Source: JAPUDQ01 sp049644865 (GTDB taxonomy: Bacteria > Patescibacteriota > Saccharimonadia > Saccharimonadales > Saccharimonadaceae). Taken from it: a DNA stretch of 64,000 nt. Made by a program: the position numbers and the translations under genes. The stretch's first letter is position 1; every line of letters starts with the position of its first letter. Below the pieces are notes generated by a model. It made no database searches. It worked only from the letters and a program-made list of their open reading frames with translations, and was not told where the DNA came from. This document shows, piece after piece, positions 40,694-49,984 of this stretch. Location: positions 1-64,000 of the forward strand of contig JBARSV010000018.1 in NCBI GenBank assembly GCA_049644865.1, read 5' to 3'.

Positions 40694-41506
40694 CTATTTA
40701 TTATACCCCGATAATGTGATTTTAGTGCTTGTCATGACGATGAGCCCATCGCGGAGTAGCCCCTCACATGCAGCATTAAATCGTTCATCATGCTGCAGCT
40801 CGTCATCAGTGTCATGTCGATCAATTGGTGCACGTCGAAGCACGTCAAGTATATGCCCACGCATCTGTCGAACTGAGCCTTCTAACGGCGATTGTTTCTT
40901 GTAGTGACGACTTTGCGATAAACGATTGTCGGTCAATTTGAGATACGCGCCGTAATCCATAAGCGCCCAGTACCATTCGCGTGGATGCTCGTGGTCAAGC
41001 GTTTGTTTGACGAGATTTGATATATCGCGATCATGTATGTCATGGTGGTCAGCAAAGAAATGATGGATATAGACGGTACGAATATTCGTTTCGACAAACA
41101 CAACCGGTTCATCATAGACATACGCCATGATTGCTCCAGCAGTATTGCGTCCGACACCCGGCAATTTTATGAGCGCGTCGACGGTACGAGACGCACCCTG
41201 GTCTACTACGAGCTTCGCCGCCTCGTGGAGGTATTTGGCCCGTCGATTGTAACCCAGCCCCTGCCACGCCACGATAACCTCACTGAGAGGCGCCTCGGCC
41301 AGCGTCTCGATACTCGGAAACCGCCGCATAAATTCTGCAAATTTTGGTAGTACTCGTGATACCTGCGTTTGCTGGAGCATCAGTTCACTCACTAGCACGG
41401 CATACAACGAACAGTCATCACGCCACGGCATCGCACGGTGGTGGTGAGCATAATATTGCCAAACTGTATCACGAAAATCATCACGATTGCGAGGCGATAG
41501 TTCCAT
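40694..41506 (-). CDS. mutY: MutY-like A/G-specific adenine glycosylase lacking the Fe-S cluster cysteines
   Basis: 270 residues. MutY features: PWRDDCSLYAVLVSELMLQQTQVSRVLPKF (with the catalytic Glu of SEx-MLQQTQ), WQGLGYNRRAKYL and the helix-hairpin-helix LPGVGRNTAGAIMAY. The family normally has Asp in a (V/L)DGN or DTN motif; here it reads VETNIRTV, Glu instead of Asp. The C-x6-C-x2-C-x5-C cluster that follows MDLGA is absent (MDYGAYLKLTDNRLSQ...). No C-terminal Nudix-like 8-oxoG domain. TATAGT lies 7 nt before the ATG. Confidence 0.88.
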   Translation of the reverse strand: MELSPRNRDDFRDTVWQYYAHHHRAMPWRDDCSLYAVLVSELMLQQTQVSRVLPKFAEFMRRFPSIETLAEAPLSEVIVAWQGLGYNRRAKYLHEAAKLVVDQGASRTVDALIKLPGVGRNTAGAIMAYVYDEPVVFVETNIRTVYIHHFFADHHDIHDRDISNLVKQTLDHEHPREWYWALMDYGAYLKLTDNRLSQSRHYKKQSPLEGSVRQMRGHILDVLRRAPIDRHDTDDELQHDERFNAACEGLLRDGLIVMTSTKITLSGYNK

Positions 41507-41523
41507 GTTGAATACTATAGCAA

Positions 41524-43470
41524 CTATTCGTCGCGCATATCACGAATCGGATTGCGGCGCATATTTCGTAAGATTGGTATCATGGCACCGAGTAACGCGG
41601 CAACGCCGACAACGCAGATGATGAGTACGCTGTCGTACCAGTTAAATGCGTAATAATGAAATGCTTTATCAAGATTTTTCACATTGAATAACATCGCCAT
41701 GGTAATACCCGTGCTGCCACCCAAGTTTCCGTCGACTAGTAGTGCGAGACCGAGACCTACGGCAAATGATGCGACAACGATCAATACAACGAGGTACACA
41801 GTATATGTCACGTAGATCTGTGATACTGCTAGACGCGATGCGCCAACGGCCCGAAAGACAGCCGTTTCTTTACGAGAATCAGAGATAATCCTGCCTATCA
41901 TTCCCATTAATATAAGGCTTGCTATCGCTGCAATTACAGCCGCGGCAATGAGCTGGAAGCGGCGAAAGCCATCGGTAATTTCTTCGAGTGTCAAACTGGC
42001 TGAGCCGAAGGACTGGAGTGTAAATGGTCGAGTCTTCTTACTGCAACCAACCTGACCTGCTTCGAGCGGCATACCAGGATACTGCACGATACAATTTAGA
42101 TTTGACAGCGCAGCACGCGCTTCCGATGATGAGGTGTATTCAGCCATAAACTTCTGCTGTGGCTCTGCACTGGGAAATGCCGTCAACCGAAACATATCTT
42201 GGACCGCAGGACTCGATTCGTATATATCAATTGGACTCACCCAGGATGCACCGAGCGTCGAGGTAGCTACAAGTGACAAAAGGTCTTCGATTGAGGGCAT
42301 ACCCATAGGGAACGACCTGTCGGGAGTAACACCGACTATCCTAAAACGCAGAATCTCACTGTGTGGAACCTGTGTACCAAACTGTCGATTAAATTCCAGG
42401 ACTTTAGCATCATAGCGTTTGGTGTCGGCACTCCGCACATCACGCTGCACCACTGGCTCGGCACAAGGGCTACCCGGTAGACCATACAATAACTCCGGTT
42501 TAACGTAGTCCTTCTTCGAGCCATTTTGTTTTAGGTCGGCTTGTTGTTGAACCGCGTTTTGCAGGTTCTGGGATGACGCAGAGTTGCGGTAACAGACATC
42601 AAATGTTTTGCCGGCAACATCACGACGGACAACGGTAAGTCGCTCTTTGCGTTGCTGGAGAGTGGCTTTGTTATCAAGCGTAGAAAGTTTAAGCACTTCT
42701 TGCGCTGCGGAATATGAGATAATAATTGGTATTGATCCATCACTACCACGCTCAAAGTTTTGGCCGTCAAACAAGAATGGTGTCACTAAATCTTTACTGG
42801 TTAAAGTCCAGCTATCACTTATACCGGCAAGACCCTTAGTCATCCCGATCATTCCAAATTGTTGGTCGGGGTTATTATTGGTTTCATATATCTCTTTGCC
42901 ATCAAGCAAGGGTTTGAATGTAGGTGAATTGTATAGCGCACCCGAACTAGCAATCGTCCGCGACTGGTAATATTTTGTTGGGCCCGAACCTAATTGTTTT
43001 TGAAATGCAGCCATGTCCACCTTGCTAGGGTCAGCTGTTTGCTTTTCAAGTAGTACCTGTTGTCCAATCGCAGTCACGCTATTGAGGTATTTTGTGCCGT
43101 CTGGCGAGGTGTTCACGGCTTTGTCTGCTTCATTTTCTTGATAATCAATTCCAAGCCGTTTCGCTTCGGCTTTTTTCTTGACCTGTTCGGCTTTGTACAA
43201 AGTTTCTGCGCGCGCAATCAGTGCAGGATCTTCTCCCTGAGGGCCTGTAAACATTGAGGTATCCATATGAGATCCAGCGACAATATACCGATTCGCAAAA
43301 CCTTCATTGGAGAATGATTGGGTACTTGTCATGATCCCGCTAAATATAAGTGAGCCCCCTGTTAATCCGGCGAAAAGTAAGCTCGCAGTCAAGACAGAGA
43401 TAACGAGACGAACTTTGCGGGTACGAATCTTGGTATATGCCAATTTGAGCGAATCACTGAAGCGTATCAT
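41524..43470 (-). CDS. ABC transporter permease, FtsX/MacB-like
   Basis: 648 residues. An N-terminal membrane helix (about residues 22-45) is followed by a large external domain of about 430 residues, then three C-terminal helices (about 500-525, 550-580, 620-640) with the FtsX-type region AVFRAVGASRLAVSQIYVTYTVYL. The family works mechanically rather than as a channel, exporting lipoproteins, peptides or activating wall hydrolases. It overlaps its ATPase by 4 bp. Substrate unknown. Confidence 0.88.
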   Translation of the reverse strand: MIRFSDSLKLAYTKIRTRKVRLVISVLTASLLFAGLTGGSLIFSGIMTSTQSFSNEGFANRYIVAGSHMDTSMFTGPQGEDPALIARAETLYKAEQVKKKAEAKRLGIDYQENEADKAVNTSPDGTKYLNSVTAIGQQVLLEKQTADPSKVDMAAFQKQLGSGPTKYYQSRTIASSGALYNSPTFKPLLDGKEIYETNNNPDQQFGMIGMTKGLAGISDSWTLTSKDLVTPFLFDGQNFERGSDGSIPIIISYSAAQEVLKLSTLDNKATLQQRKERLTVVRRDVAGKTFDVCYRNSASSQNLQNAVQQQADLKQNGSKKDYVKPELLYGLPGSPCAEPVVQRDVRSADTKRYDAKVLEFNRQFGTQVPHSEILRFRIVGVTPDRSFPMGMPSIEDLLSLVATSTLGASWVSPIDIYESSPAVQDMFRLTAFPSAEPQQKFMAEYTSSSEARAALSNLNCIVQYPGMPLEAGQVGCSKKTRPFTLQSFGSASLTLEEITDGFRRFQLIAAAVIAAIASLILMGMIGRIISDSRKETAVFRAVGASRLAVSQIYVTYTVYLVVLIVVASFAVGLGLALLVDGNLGGSTGITMAMLFNVKNLDKAFHYYAFNWYDSVLIICVVGVAALLGAMIPILRNMRRNPIRDMRDE

Positions 43471-44279
43471 AGGTGCACCTTTCCATCTGCTATGCGAATA
43501 ATCCGATCAGTGCGACGAGCGAGATCTTCATCATGCGTCACGATAACAACTGTCGTACCGAATTCATCGCGAGCTTTTTTGAATAACCCAAAAATTATCT
43601 CAGCGGTTTGCTGATCGAGATTACCTGTCGGTTCGTCGGCAAGCAATATCTTCGGTTGATTCATCAACGCTCTGGCTATCGCGACCCGCTGTATCTGCCC
43701 ACCAGAAAGTTCCTTGCCGTAATGCTTGATGCGTTCTTCAAGACCAACTGCCTGAGCAATCTCTTGGGATTGTTTGTGACGAACCTTTGCTTTTGATCGA
43801 GCAAACATGGCAGGTACCTCTATATTATCTTGCACGTTTAAAAATGGTTGCAAATAAAACGATTGAAAGACAAAGCCGATTTTTTGACCGCGATACATTG
43901 ATAGCTTACTATCGCGCATTTTCTGTAAGTTTGCGTTGTCGATAAGTACCTCACCCCTGGTTGGTTTATCGAGCCCACCGATCATGTGTAGCAACGTGCT
44001 CTTCCCAGAACCAGATTTACCGAGTAGCGCCACCATCTCGCCTTCGTGAATCTGCAGTGATACACTATCGAGAGCCGGCACCGTTGTTTTGCCGAGCTTG
44101 TATATCTTTGAGACATCACGTAACTCAACCACGACCGGCTTGTTAGCATAGTTAACCTTTGGCTTAGAGACTATCTTTTTACGGGATTGTGCTTTTGTCT
44201 TCACATCACGGCCAATTGCAATTACATCACCATCGTACGCTTCCATGAGATCATCTAATAGCTTCTGTTTATCTACCAT
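43467..44279 (-). CDS. ABC transporter ATP-binding protein, LolD/MacB-like
   Basis: 270 residues. An N-terminal extension of about 50 basic residues precedes the ATPase: Walker A LLGKSGSGKSTLLH, signature LSGGQIQRVAIARAL, Walker B ILLADEPTGNLD, switch His in VTHDEDLA. Partner of the permease. TATACT (44286-44291) is 6 nt before the ATG. Confidence 0.95.
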   Translation of the reverse strand: MVDKQKLLDDLMEAYDGDVIAIGRDVKTKAQSRKKIVSKPKVNYANKPVVVELRDVSKIYKLGKTTVPALDSVSLQIHEGEMVALLGKSGSGKSTLLHMIGGLDKPTRGEVLIDNANLQKMRDSKLSMYRGQKIGFVFQSFYLQPFLNVQDNIEVPAMFARSKAKVRHKQSQEIAQAVGLEERIKHYGKELSGGQIQRVAIARALMNQPKILLADEPTGNLDQQTAEIIFGLFKKARDEFGTTVVIVTHDEDLARRTDRIIRIADGKVHL

Positions 44280-44353
44280 GATGGTAGTATAGCACATTAA
44301 GTATAGTAGCAAGCAAAAAAATAAATTTTGTGGATAACTTGCTGTATTAACAC

Positions 44354-44608
44354 CTAGCTTTTATGTCGTGCGACCCAGTGCATGACAACTGCCGCGCTGA
44401 CCCAGTATGGGACAATGCCGATCAACGTATCACTGGCGGAGTGACTATTTCGGTCAACCATCAGAAATGTAACTACTAGAAAATAGATAAACGGTACATA
44501 CAGCAACCAACCCTGCCAGCTCGCCGGTAAATAGCTCCAGCGGACCGGTACGAACCACGGCTTCCGTTTTAAAGTGGAAGAAGCAATATGAAATGTTGTT
44601 TTCTTCAT
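44354..44608 (-). CDS. Small membrane protein (84 aa)
   Basis: Begins MKKTTFHIASSTLKRKPW. Two hydrophobic segments (WQGWLLYVPFIYFLVVTFLM and IGIVPYWVSAAVVMHWVA) with a short polar loop. Not recognised. Divergent from the MBL hydrolase at 44658 with 49 bp between. Confidence 0.6.
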   Translation of the reverse strand: MKKTTFHIASSTLKRKPWFVPVRWSYLPASWQGWLLYVPFIYFLVVTFLMVDRNSHSASDTLIGIVPYWVSAAVVMHWVARHKS

Positions 44609-44657
44609 GACCGCTAAAATCACATAGACTAAGCTGCATCCATAGTATACTGTTCAT

Positions 44658-45320
44658 ATGGAAATAAAGAAATATATGCATTGTTGTCTCGTTATCAATA
44701 ACAATCAGCAATCAATTGTGATAGACCCCGGAGTATGGTCGGATGACTTTGTTCCACCAACCAACACAGTAGGTATAATCATAACTCATGACCACCCTGA
44801 TCATTTTGATCTAGAGAAAGTCCATGCGGTCACTCAGGCAAATCCTGATGTCACGGTCTACTCTACAAGAGCGCTATGCAATCAGATGACCGGTCTCAAA
44901 ACGCAACCAGTCCAGGCTGGCGAATCGATGGACTGTGGCCAGTTTAATATTAAATTCACTGGTGGGGAACATGCCTCGGTTGATACGAGCTTTCCGCCCA
45001 TTATTAACCTGGGTGTTATCATAAATCATGATTTTTACTATCCTGGCGATTCGTTTACCCTCGTTAGCGTGCCCATAAAAACACTCGCTGTTCCTCTCGC
45101 AGGACCGTGGATGCGAACTGCGGAAGCGATTGATTTTCTTTACAACATAAAGCCACGTGAGTTCTTCACGGTGCATGATGAAATTCTGTCCGATGCTGGT
45201 CGACAGACTTATAATGCATGGATGGAAATTGCCTCAAAGCGCAGCGGCTGCGATTTTATCGCATATGACAAAGATACGAAGTTACCTGTAGCCTTCAAGG
45301 CATCTGATCAAAAGATATAA
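44658..45320 (+). CDS. MBL-fold metallo-hydrolase
   Basis: 220 residues. Zinc-ligand motif THDHPDHFD (H-x-H-x-D-H, about residues 50-57), with further conserved GGEHA, the YPGDSF Asp, and TVHDE His. This UlaG/YtkL-like branch acts on diverse phosphoester or lactone substrates; the substrate is not predictable. TATACT (44646-44651) is 6 nt before the ATG. It converges on aspS with 5 bp between stops. Confidence 0.9.
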   Translation: MEIKKYMHCCLVINNNQQSIVIDPGVWSDDFVPPTNTVGIIITHDHPDHFDLEKVHAVTQANPDVTVYSTRALCNQMTGLKTQPVQAGESMDCGQFNIKFTGGEHASVDTSFPPIINLGVIINHDFYYPGDSFTLVSVPIKTLAVPLAGPWMRTAEAIDFLYNIKPREFFTVHDEILSDAGRQTYNAWMEIASKRSGCDFIAYDKDTKLPVAFKASDQKI

Positions 45321-45325
45321 GTAAC

Positions 45326-46639
45326 TTACGGCGTGAGTCGATTAATATCACGCGGGAAGAGTGTGGCTTCTTTCACGTTACCAAGGCCAATTGTTTTTTG
45401 GACGAGGCGGTCAATACCAAAACCACACCCACCATGCTGAGGCAGCCCAAATTTAAAGGCTTGGAGGTAGTATTTGAAGCCCTCGGACGACACATCAAGC
45501 CCGGCTGCTGACATTTGCTCAACCATTTTGTCGTGATTATTCTCGCGTAGTGGAACAGTTGCAATCTCGACACCACGGAATAGTAGATCGGCCCAGGCAA
45601 CCGTGCCATCGTCATAAAACTTGTGATAGAACTTACCTGCTTCGCGCGGAAAGTTCGTAGCGTAGACAAGATCGCTGCCATGTTGCTTGCGGGCATGGTC
45701 AGCGATCCATCGCTCTTCATCTGGCGTGAGGTCTTTCTCGTTCATCGTATCGGTCTGCGTCGACTTCGAATACAGTTCATGAATCTCAGTGACGGTATAA
45801 CGTGGTACCTTGCCGTCGGTCGGTAATGCCAGTTCAGGTGCGTTCAAGCTGCGGAGATCTTGAGCGTGTTTGTTATAGGCTACCTCCAACGTATGTCTCG
45901 TTACGTCGCCGACAAGGTCCATCACTTCATCATGACTATCGACAAACCCCATTTCAATATCAAGCATTGTCAATTCCGTCATATGCCTCGTGGTAGCGCT
46001 TGGCTCAGCACGATAGGCATGGCCGATCTCAAAGACTCGTTCAAACGCACCTACCATGATCTGCTTATATAACTGTGGGCTTTGCGCCAAACATGCTTGT
46101 TGCCCGAAATAATCGAGCATGAAAACTTCTGCACCGCCCTCAGTTGGTTTGCCAAGCAGCTTTGGCGTATCAATCTCGGTAAAGTCGTGTTCGTAGAGAT
46201 AATCACGAATCGCTCTCACTATGGTATTGCGGATTTTGAATATCTTTTGTTCTTGAGGGTTACGAATATTCAGCACGCGATAGTCAAACAACGTATCGAG
46301 ATGGTCGGGCTTATGCGAGATTGGCTTGTCGATCTCGATTGGTGGCTCCTCGGTGACAGGCGTGATGATTTCGACCGTAACGTCGTGCAATTCAGCACCA
46401 CCAGGTGCTCGCTCGTCGGCTACGACAGTCCCGGTTAGAGACATGACCGTACCGATGTGCAAACCGCGTAGTTTTTCTAGCTCTGCTTTATCATCGACCA
46501 GACTCTGGGCAATACCGCGACGATCACGAAGCGTGATAAAATTCAGCCCACCAAGTAAACGTTTTTTGTGTAGCCAACCAGCGATCGTGATCTGTGATCC
46601 GACATGCTTGGCGAGGTCGTCAGTAAGGATTCTATTCAT
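45326..46639 (-). CDS. aspS: Aspartyl-tRNA synthetase, archaeal-type (possibly non-discriminating)
   Basis: 437 residues, the compact form without the bacterial GAD insertion. The OB-fold anticodon domain is followed by class II motifs: motif 2 FEIGHAYRAEPSATTRH and motif 3 GCGFGIDRLVQ. QSPQLYKQIMV is the flipping-loop region. It charges tRNA-Asp; archaeal-type enzymes in bacteria often also charge tRNA-Asn, which then needs GatCAB (not in this window). An AGGTGA overlaps the spacing between TATCAT and the ATG. Confidence 0.95.
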   Translation of the reverse strand: MNRILTDDLAKHVGSQITIAGWLHKKRLLGGLNFITLRDRRGIAQSLVDDKAELEKLRGLHIGTVMSLTGTVVADERAPGGAELHDVTVEIITPVTEEPPIEIDKPISHKPDHLDTLFDYRVLNIRNPQEQKIFKIRNTIVRAIRDYLYEHDFTEIDTPKLLGKPTEGGAEVFMLDYFGQQACLAQSPQLYKQIMVGAFERVFEIGHAYRAEPSATTRHMTELTMLDIEMGFVDSHDEVMDLVGDVTRHTLEVAYNKHAQDLRSLNAPELALPTDGKVPRYTVTEIHELYSKSTQTDTMNEKDLTPDEERWIADHARKQHGSDLVYATNFPREAGKFYHKFYDDGTVAWADLLFRGVEIATVPLRENNHDKMVEQMSAAGLDVSSEGFKYYLQAFKFGLPQHGGCGFGIDRLVQKTIGLGNVKEATLFPRDINRLTP

Positions 46640-46658
46640 GTCACCTATGATACCAGAA

Positions 46659-47501
46659 CTAGAGTGAACCTAACAGAGATGTCACCATATCACGCAGCGT
46701 GACCAGCCCAACTGTCGACTTGTCATCACCCTGCACAATAACCACACTGCGGCGAGTCTCAAGACAGCGCGTTAGTACTGTCGTGACGCTATCACGTGGG
46801 GAGGCATAGTCAACGCGCGGATCGAGCGCGTCACGTACGGTTGCTTTCGAGGATTTAAGATCAACGATATCGTCGAGATACAACACGCCAACGATATGAT
46901 CTATATCGCCGTGAATGACGGGAAATTGTCGATAACCACTACGATGCAGGTCATCAAGCACAAGTGGCCCAAGCGCTTCAGTGTCAGCGACGCTGACGAT
47001 ACGCTCAACCGGCACCATGATATGATGCATCGTCAGATGATGTGCGCTGAGCAAGGCACCAAATTGCACCTGCTCACGTGGCGATAACACGCCCGAACGG
47101 TTGGCAATTTCAATTAGCTCTGCCTGCGTCATATTATGTCTGCCGTCTTCAACTTGTGAAGGTGCCCAGAGTGCAGCCCACTGCCACGTCTTCGTCATGT
47201 CAACCAGCCGCAGTTCGTACTGGCGATACAATCGCTGCATCGCACGTTGCACCCACGATACGCCGCCAAGTGCAAGGGCGAATACACACGCGAAAATTGT
47301 CAACGCCGCACCATACATTACGCCATATACCGCAACTATCATCGTGGTGATGACTGCAATTAAGACAACCGTAATCAGCCGTTGTAAGCCTGCCAATGGT
47401 CGATGCGTATCGCGCCGATCAACGACAATCATAGAAGCCGCCGCGTATGCACACGTTATAATAATTACTATAATCAACCACCAAAGGGACAGCCCATTCA
47501 T
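46659..47501 (-). CDS. CBS-domain membrane protein, CorC/CNNM-like
   Basis: 280 residues. Three N-terminal membrane segments (about 6-25, 40-60, 63-84), then the linker MTQAELIEIANRSGVLSPREQVQFGALLSA and the CBS pair (TMHHIMVPVERIVSV... YRQFPVIHGDIDHIVGVLYLDDIV; RRSVVIVQGDDKSTVGLVTLRDMV). It resembles HlyC/CorC-type proteins involved in divalent cation homeostasis, with CBS domains binding adenine nucleotides. TATACT is 7 nt before the ATG. Confidence 0.85.
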   Translation of the reverse strand: MNGLSLWWLIIVIIITCAYAAASMIVVDRRDTHRPLAGLQRLITVVLIAVITTMIVAVYGVMYGAALTIFACVFALALGGVSWVQRAMQRLYRQYELRLVDMTKTWQWAALWAPSQVEDGRHNMTQAELIEIANRSGVLSPREQVQFGALLSAHHLTMHHIMVPVERIVSVADTEALGPLVLDDLHRSGYRQFPVIHGDIDHIVGVLYLDDIVDLKSSKATVRDALDPRVDYASPRDSVTTVLTRCLETRRSVVIVQGDDKSTVGLVTLRDMVTSLLGSL

Positions 47502-47563
47502 AGTTACTAGTATACTCGAGACCGATGAGTAGGCTATAATAGAATCATAACTTCGGAGGTACT

Positions 47564-48274
47564 ATGGATAGGAATCGCTGGATAATTTTTGCTTTACTCT
47601 GTATCGGACTGACCGTTGGATTAGTTTTGACATCAACCAAAGACAAAGTCGATGTCAGTAACATCGACGGAACAAAGATCGATACAACGTCGGTTATAGC
47701 CGATCACGTCACCGGCAAGGCTGACGCTAAGGTTGTGGTTATCGAATATGCTGATTTCCAGTGCCCTGGTTGCTACGCCGCTTACCCGCAGTATAAGGCC
47801 GTGAGTGAGCAGTATAAAGGCTCAGTGGCTTTCGTGTTTCGTAATTTCCCTCTCAGTTCTGCCCACCCGAACGCACTTGCAGCAGCTTCTGCTGCCGAAG
47901 CTGCTGGCTTGCAAGGGAAATATTGGGAGATGCATGATCTTGTCTTCCAAAACCAACCTGACTGGAAAAGCGCTCTTGCCGATCAACGTGACGCAAAGTT
48001 TGAGGCTCTCGCATCGCAGCTCGGCCTCAATATCGATCAGTTTCGTACTGATATTGCAGGAAGCAAGGTTAGCATAAAGATAAATACCGACCGTGCTCTC
48101 GGCCTCAAAATGAACGTTGATTCGACACCGACATTATTTATCAATGGCTCAAAGGCGTCAGACGAAATTGTACGCGATCTTATGAGCGGAACTGGTGACA
48201 AACTACGTGACCGACTCGATTCGCTCCTCAAAGAAGCTGGCGACACGCCACCCTCACGCACTACTGTGCAATAA
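47564..48274 (+). CDS. DsbA-like thiol:disulfide oxidoreductase, membrane-anchored
   Basis: 236 residues. One N-terminal membrane helix (residues 7-22), then the thioredoxin-fold domain with active site DFQCPGCYAAYP (C-P-G-C), FRNFPLSSAHPNA and the cis-Pro region VDSTPTLFING. It introduces or shuffles disulfides in secreted proteins outside the membrane. This one has a leader: TATAAT about 28 nt upstream and GGAGG 7 nt before the ATG. Confidence 0.93.
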   Translation: MDRNRWIIFALLCIGLTVGLVLTSTKDKVDVSNIDGTKIDTTSVIADHVTGKADAKVVVIEYADFQCPGCYAAYPQYKAVSEQYKGSVAFVFRNFPLSSAHPNALAAASAAEAAGLQGKYWEMHDLVFQNQPDWKSALADQRDAKFEALASQLGLNIDQFRTDIAGSKVSIKINTDRALGLKMNVDSTPTLFINGSKASDEIVRDLMSGTGDKLRDRLDSLLKEAGDTPPSRTTVQ

Positions 48275-48356
48275 ATTCTTGCCAAGCAGCACGAATAATT
48301 TCGACTTCTACCCGCACAGCACGTGATGGTCGTTTCACCACCTCAATTGTTTTCAT
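48261..48356 (-). CDS. Possible 31-residue protein
   Basis: Reads MKTIEVVKRPSRAVRVEV and ends AAWQEFIAQ; start has AAAGGAAA 6 nt upstream. A beta strand followed by an amphipathic helix is conceivable. It overlaps the 3' end of the DsbA-like gene by 14 bp in the opposite direction. Only ribosome-binding site and length support it. Confidence 0.35.
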   Translation of the reverse strand: MKTIEVVKRPSRAVRVEVEIIRAAWQEFIAQ

Positions 48357-48443
48357 ATAGTTTCCTTTTTTTGTTTTACACCTATGCTCACACGCATAAA
48401 GCATTACCATCATCATACGGCGCAGCCATGAGCTTGTCAACAA

Positions 48444-49373
48444 CTAAAATATCTTACGTGCACGCGCAAGTATAATGACAATCGCCGTCGTCGCGAGCGT
48501 CAAGCCAATCACAAATACATACGCCCACATCTCTTCCTGAAAGGGTAAACCAATATTCATACCGTACATTCCGAAAAAAGCGTTTGGTATCGCAATAAGC
48601 AATGTTGCAACCGTGAGTATCTTCATCGTACGGTTAAGGTTATTACTTGCAATAGTTGCATAGACGTTACGAATCGTTGTAATTGTCTTGATGCTACCAT
48701 GACATTCTTCGATGAGTTGCTCGGTATTGAGTAAGAGATCTTTTATTGCACCTCTCGTATTTTCATTGAGTGGAATATGACGACCTAACAAAAGACGACT
48801 TAATATAGCTGTTGTCGGCTGCAAGGCGGCAAGAAATATATTGAGGCCATCCTCGACCACCACAAAATCGATAAAGTCTTGATTGTCCATGTCATGGGTT
48901 GCAAACCGTGAACGAAACATCTTGATACGCTTTGTACTGTTATTTATGTGAGACTCATAATGATCGGCAACTTGATCAAGTATCATGAGCATAAGTTCAA
49001 CTGGTTGCACGGTCGAAAATTCTATTTTGCCAGTAGTAAAGTTTTGCAAGCGTGAAAAAGTGCTATGCGATATCGTCATCAACAAGTCTGCCCGGACAAC
49101 ACAAAGTAACGGTGCAGTAACAAGCTCCATTGACTCATTTTCGTATGCGTATCGCACAAATAAGTACGTCGTGTCACCTTCGTACTCCAGGCGTGGTATC
49201 TCATCTTCGTCGAGCACATCATTCATATGGCGAAGATTGAGTTTGAATCGATTGGACAGCATGGTTATCTCTTCCTCGGTCGGTGATTCGACGCTCACCC
49301 ATGAACCAGGCCTGTACTCATGCGAGATGACAAGCTTAGCTGTACGCGACGATTTATAGTAGTATGTAACCAT
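48444..49373 (-). CDS. CorA-family Mg2+/Co2+ transporter
   Basis: 309 residues. A soluble N-terminal funnel domain precedes the two C-terminal helices (about 250-270 and 283-305), with the CorA signature FFGMYGMNIGLPF (GMN) between them. It forms pentameric divalent-cation channels. TATAAT (complement of 49382-49387) lies 8 nt before the ATG and overlaps the -10 of the divergent gene. Confidence 0.95.
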   Translation of the reverse strand: MVTYYYKSSRTAKLVISHEYRPGSWVSVESPTEEEITMLSNRFKLNLRHMNDVLDEDEIPRLEYEGDTTYLFVRYAYENESMELVTAPLLCVVRADLLMTISHSTFSRLQNFTTGKIEFSTVQPVELMLMILDQVADHYESHINNSTKRIKMFRSRFATHDMDNQDFIDFVVVEDGLNIFLAALQPTTAILSRLLLGRHIPLNENTRGAIKDLLLNTEQLIEECHGSIKTITTIRNVYATIASNNLNRTMKILTVATLLIAIPNAFFGMYGMNIGLPFQEEMWAYVFVIGLTLATTAIVIILARARKIF

Positions 49374-49399
49374 TAGACATGATTATATAAGAAACGCTT
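49374..49399. promoter_or_regulatory. 26-bp divergent promoter with overlapping -10 boxes
   Basis: ATTATATAAG at 49382-49391 provides TATAAT on the minus strand (8 nt to the corA ATG at 49373) and TATAAG on the plus strand (8 nt to the VIT ATG at 49400). The -35 region of each promoter must lie inside the other gene. Confidence 0.75.
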
Positions 49400-49933
49400 A
49401 TGAAAAAACATTACTATCATCTCCGACATCATTCACCAGACCACGGCCCGCTGCTTAGTTTTGTTGATGGTCTTGAGGGTGGCTTCGCAATTTTTGCCGG
49501 AATTGTTGCAGGACTTAGTTTCACACTCCTCGATCGTCAGGCGCTTATTGTTACCGCCCTCATTGGTATCACGGTCAATGCCGTGAACGCTGCAACTATT
49601 CGCTACAGCACAGAGCATTATTATGACGAACTCGATGGGCACGAAAAACGCAGTTCATTTCATGCGTATTTTGTACCGTCAATCATCGAATTTGCAATTT
49701 ACCTGGTTGTAAGCTGCTTGTCTCTGCTGCCATTACTATTCATAGACCACATCGCAATTGCAGTTGGAGTAATGATCGCGATATGCTTAGTAATCCTTTT
49801 CTCGGCGGGCATATTGCGAGGTAAGATATTGCACACCCATTCACTTCGCGATGGTCTAGAAATTATGTTGGGCGGACTCATTATGATTGCTATTGGCACA
49901 CTGGCCGGCTGGATGCTAGCTCACCTTTGGTAA
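49400..49933 (+). CDS. VIT/CCC1-like metal transporter
   Basis: 177 residues with five predicted helices. DGLEGGFAIFAGIVAGLSF (residues 23-41) and the GGLIMIAIGTLAGW end fit the VIT1/CCC1 family of Fe/Mn transporters, and YSTEHYYDELDGHEKRSSFHAYFVPSI is the cytoplasmic metal-relay region, here short. Divergent from corA; both are cation transporters and share a 26-bp promoter. The K+/H+ antiporter follows. Confidence 0.75.
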   Translation: MKKHYYHLRHHSPDHGPLLSFVDGLEGGFAIFAGIVAGLSFTLLDRQALIVTALIGITVNAVNAATIRYSTEHYYDELDGHEKRSSFHAYFVPSIIEFAIYLVVSCLSLLPLLFIDHIAIAVGVMIAICLVILFSAGILRGKILHTHSLRDGLEIMLGGLIMIAIGTLAGWMLAHLW

Positions 49934-49984
49934 TAACGCTCTTTTGTGCAATACTATTTGTTGTTAGACATAAACGAAACAAAC

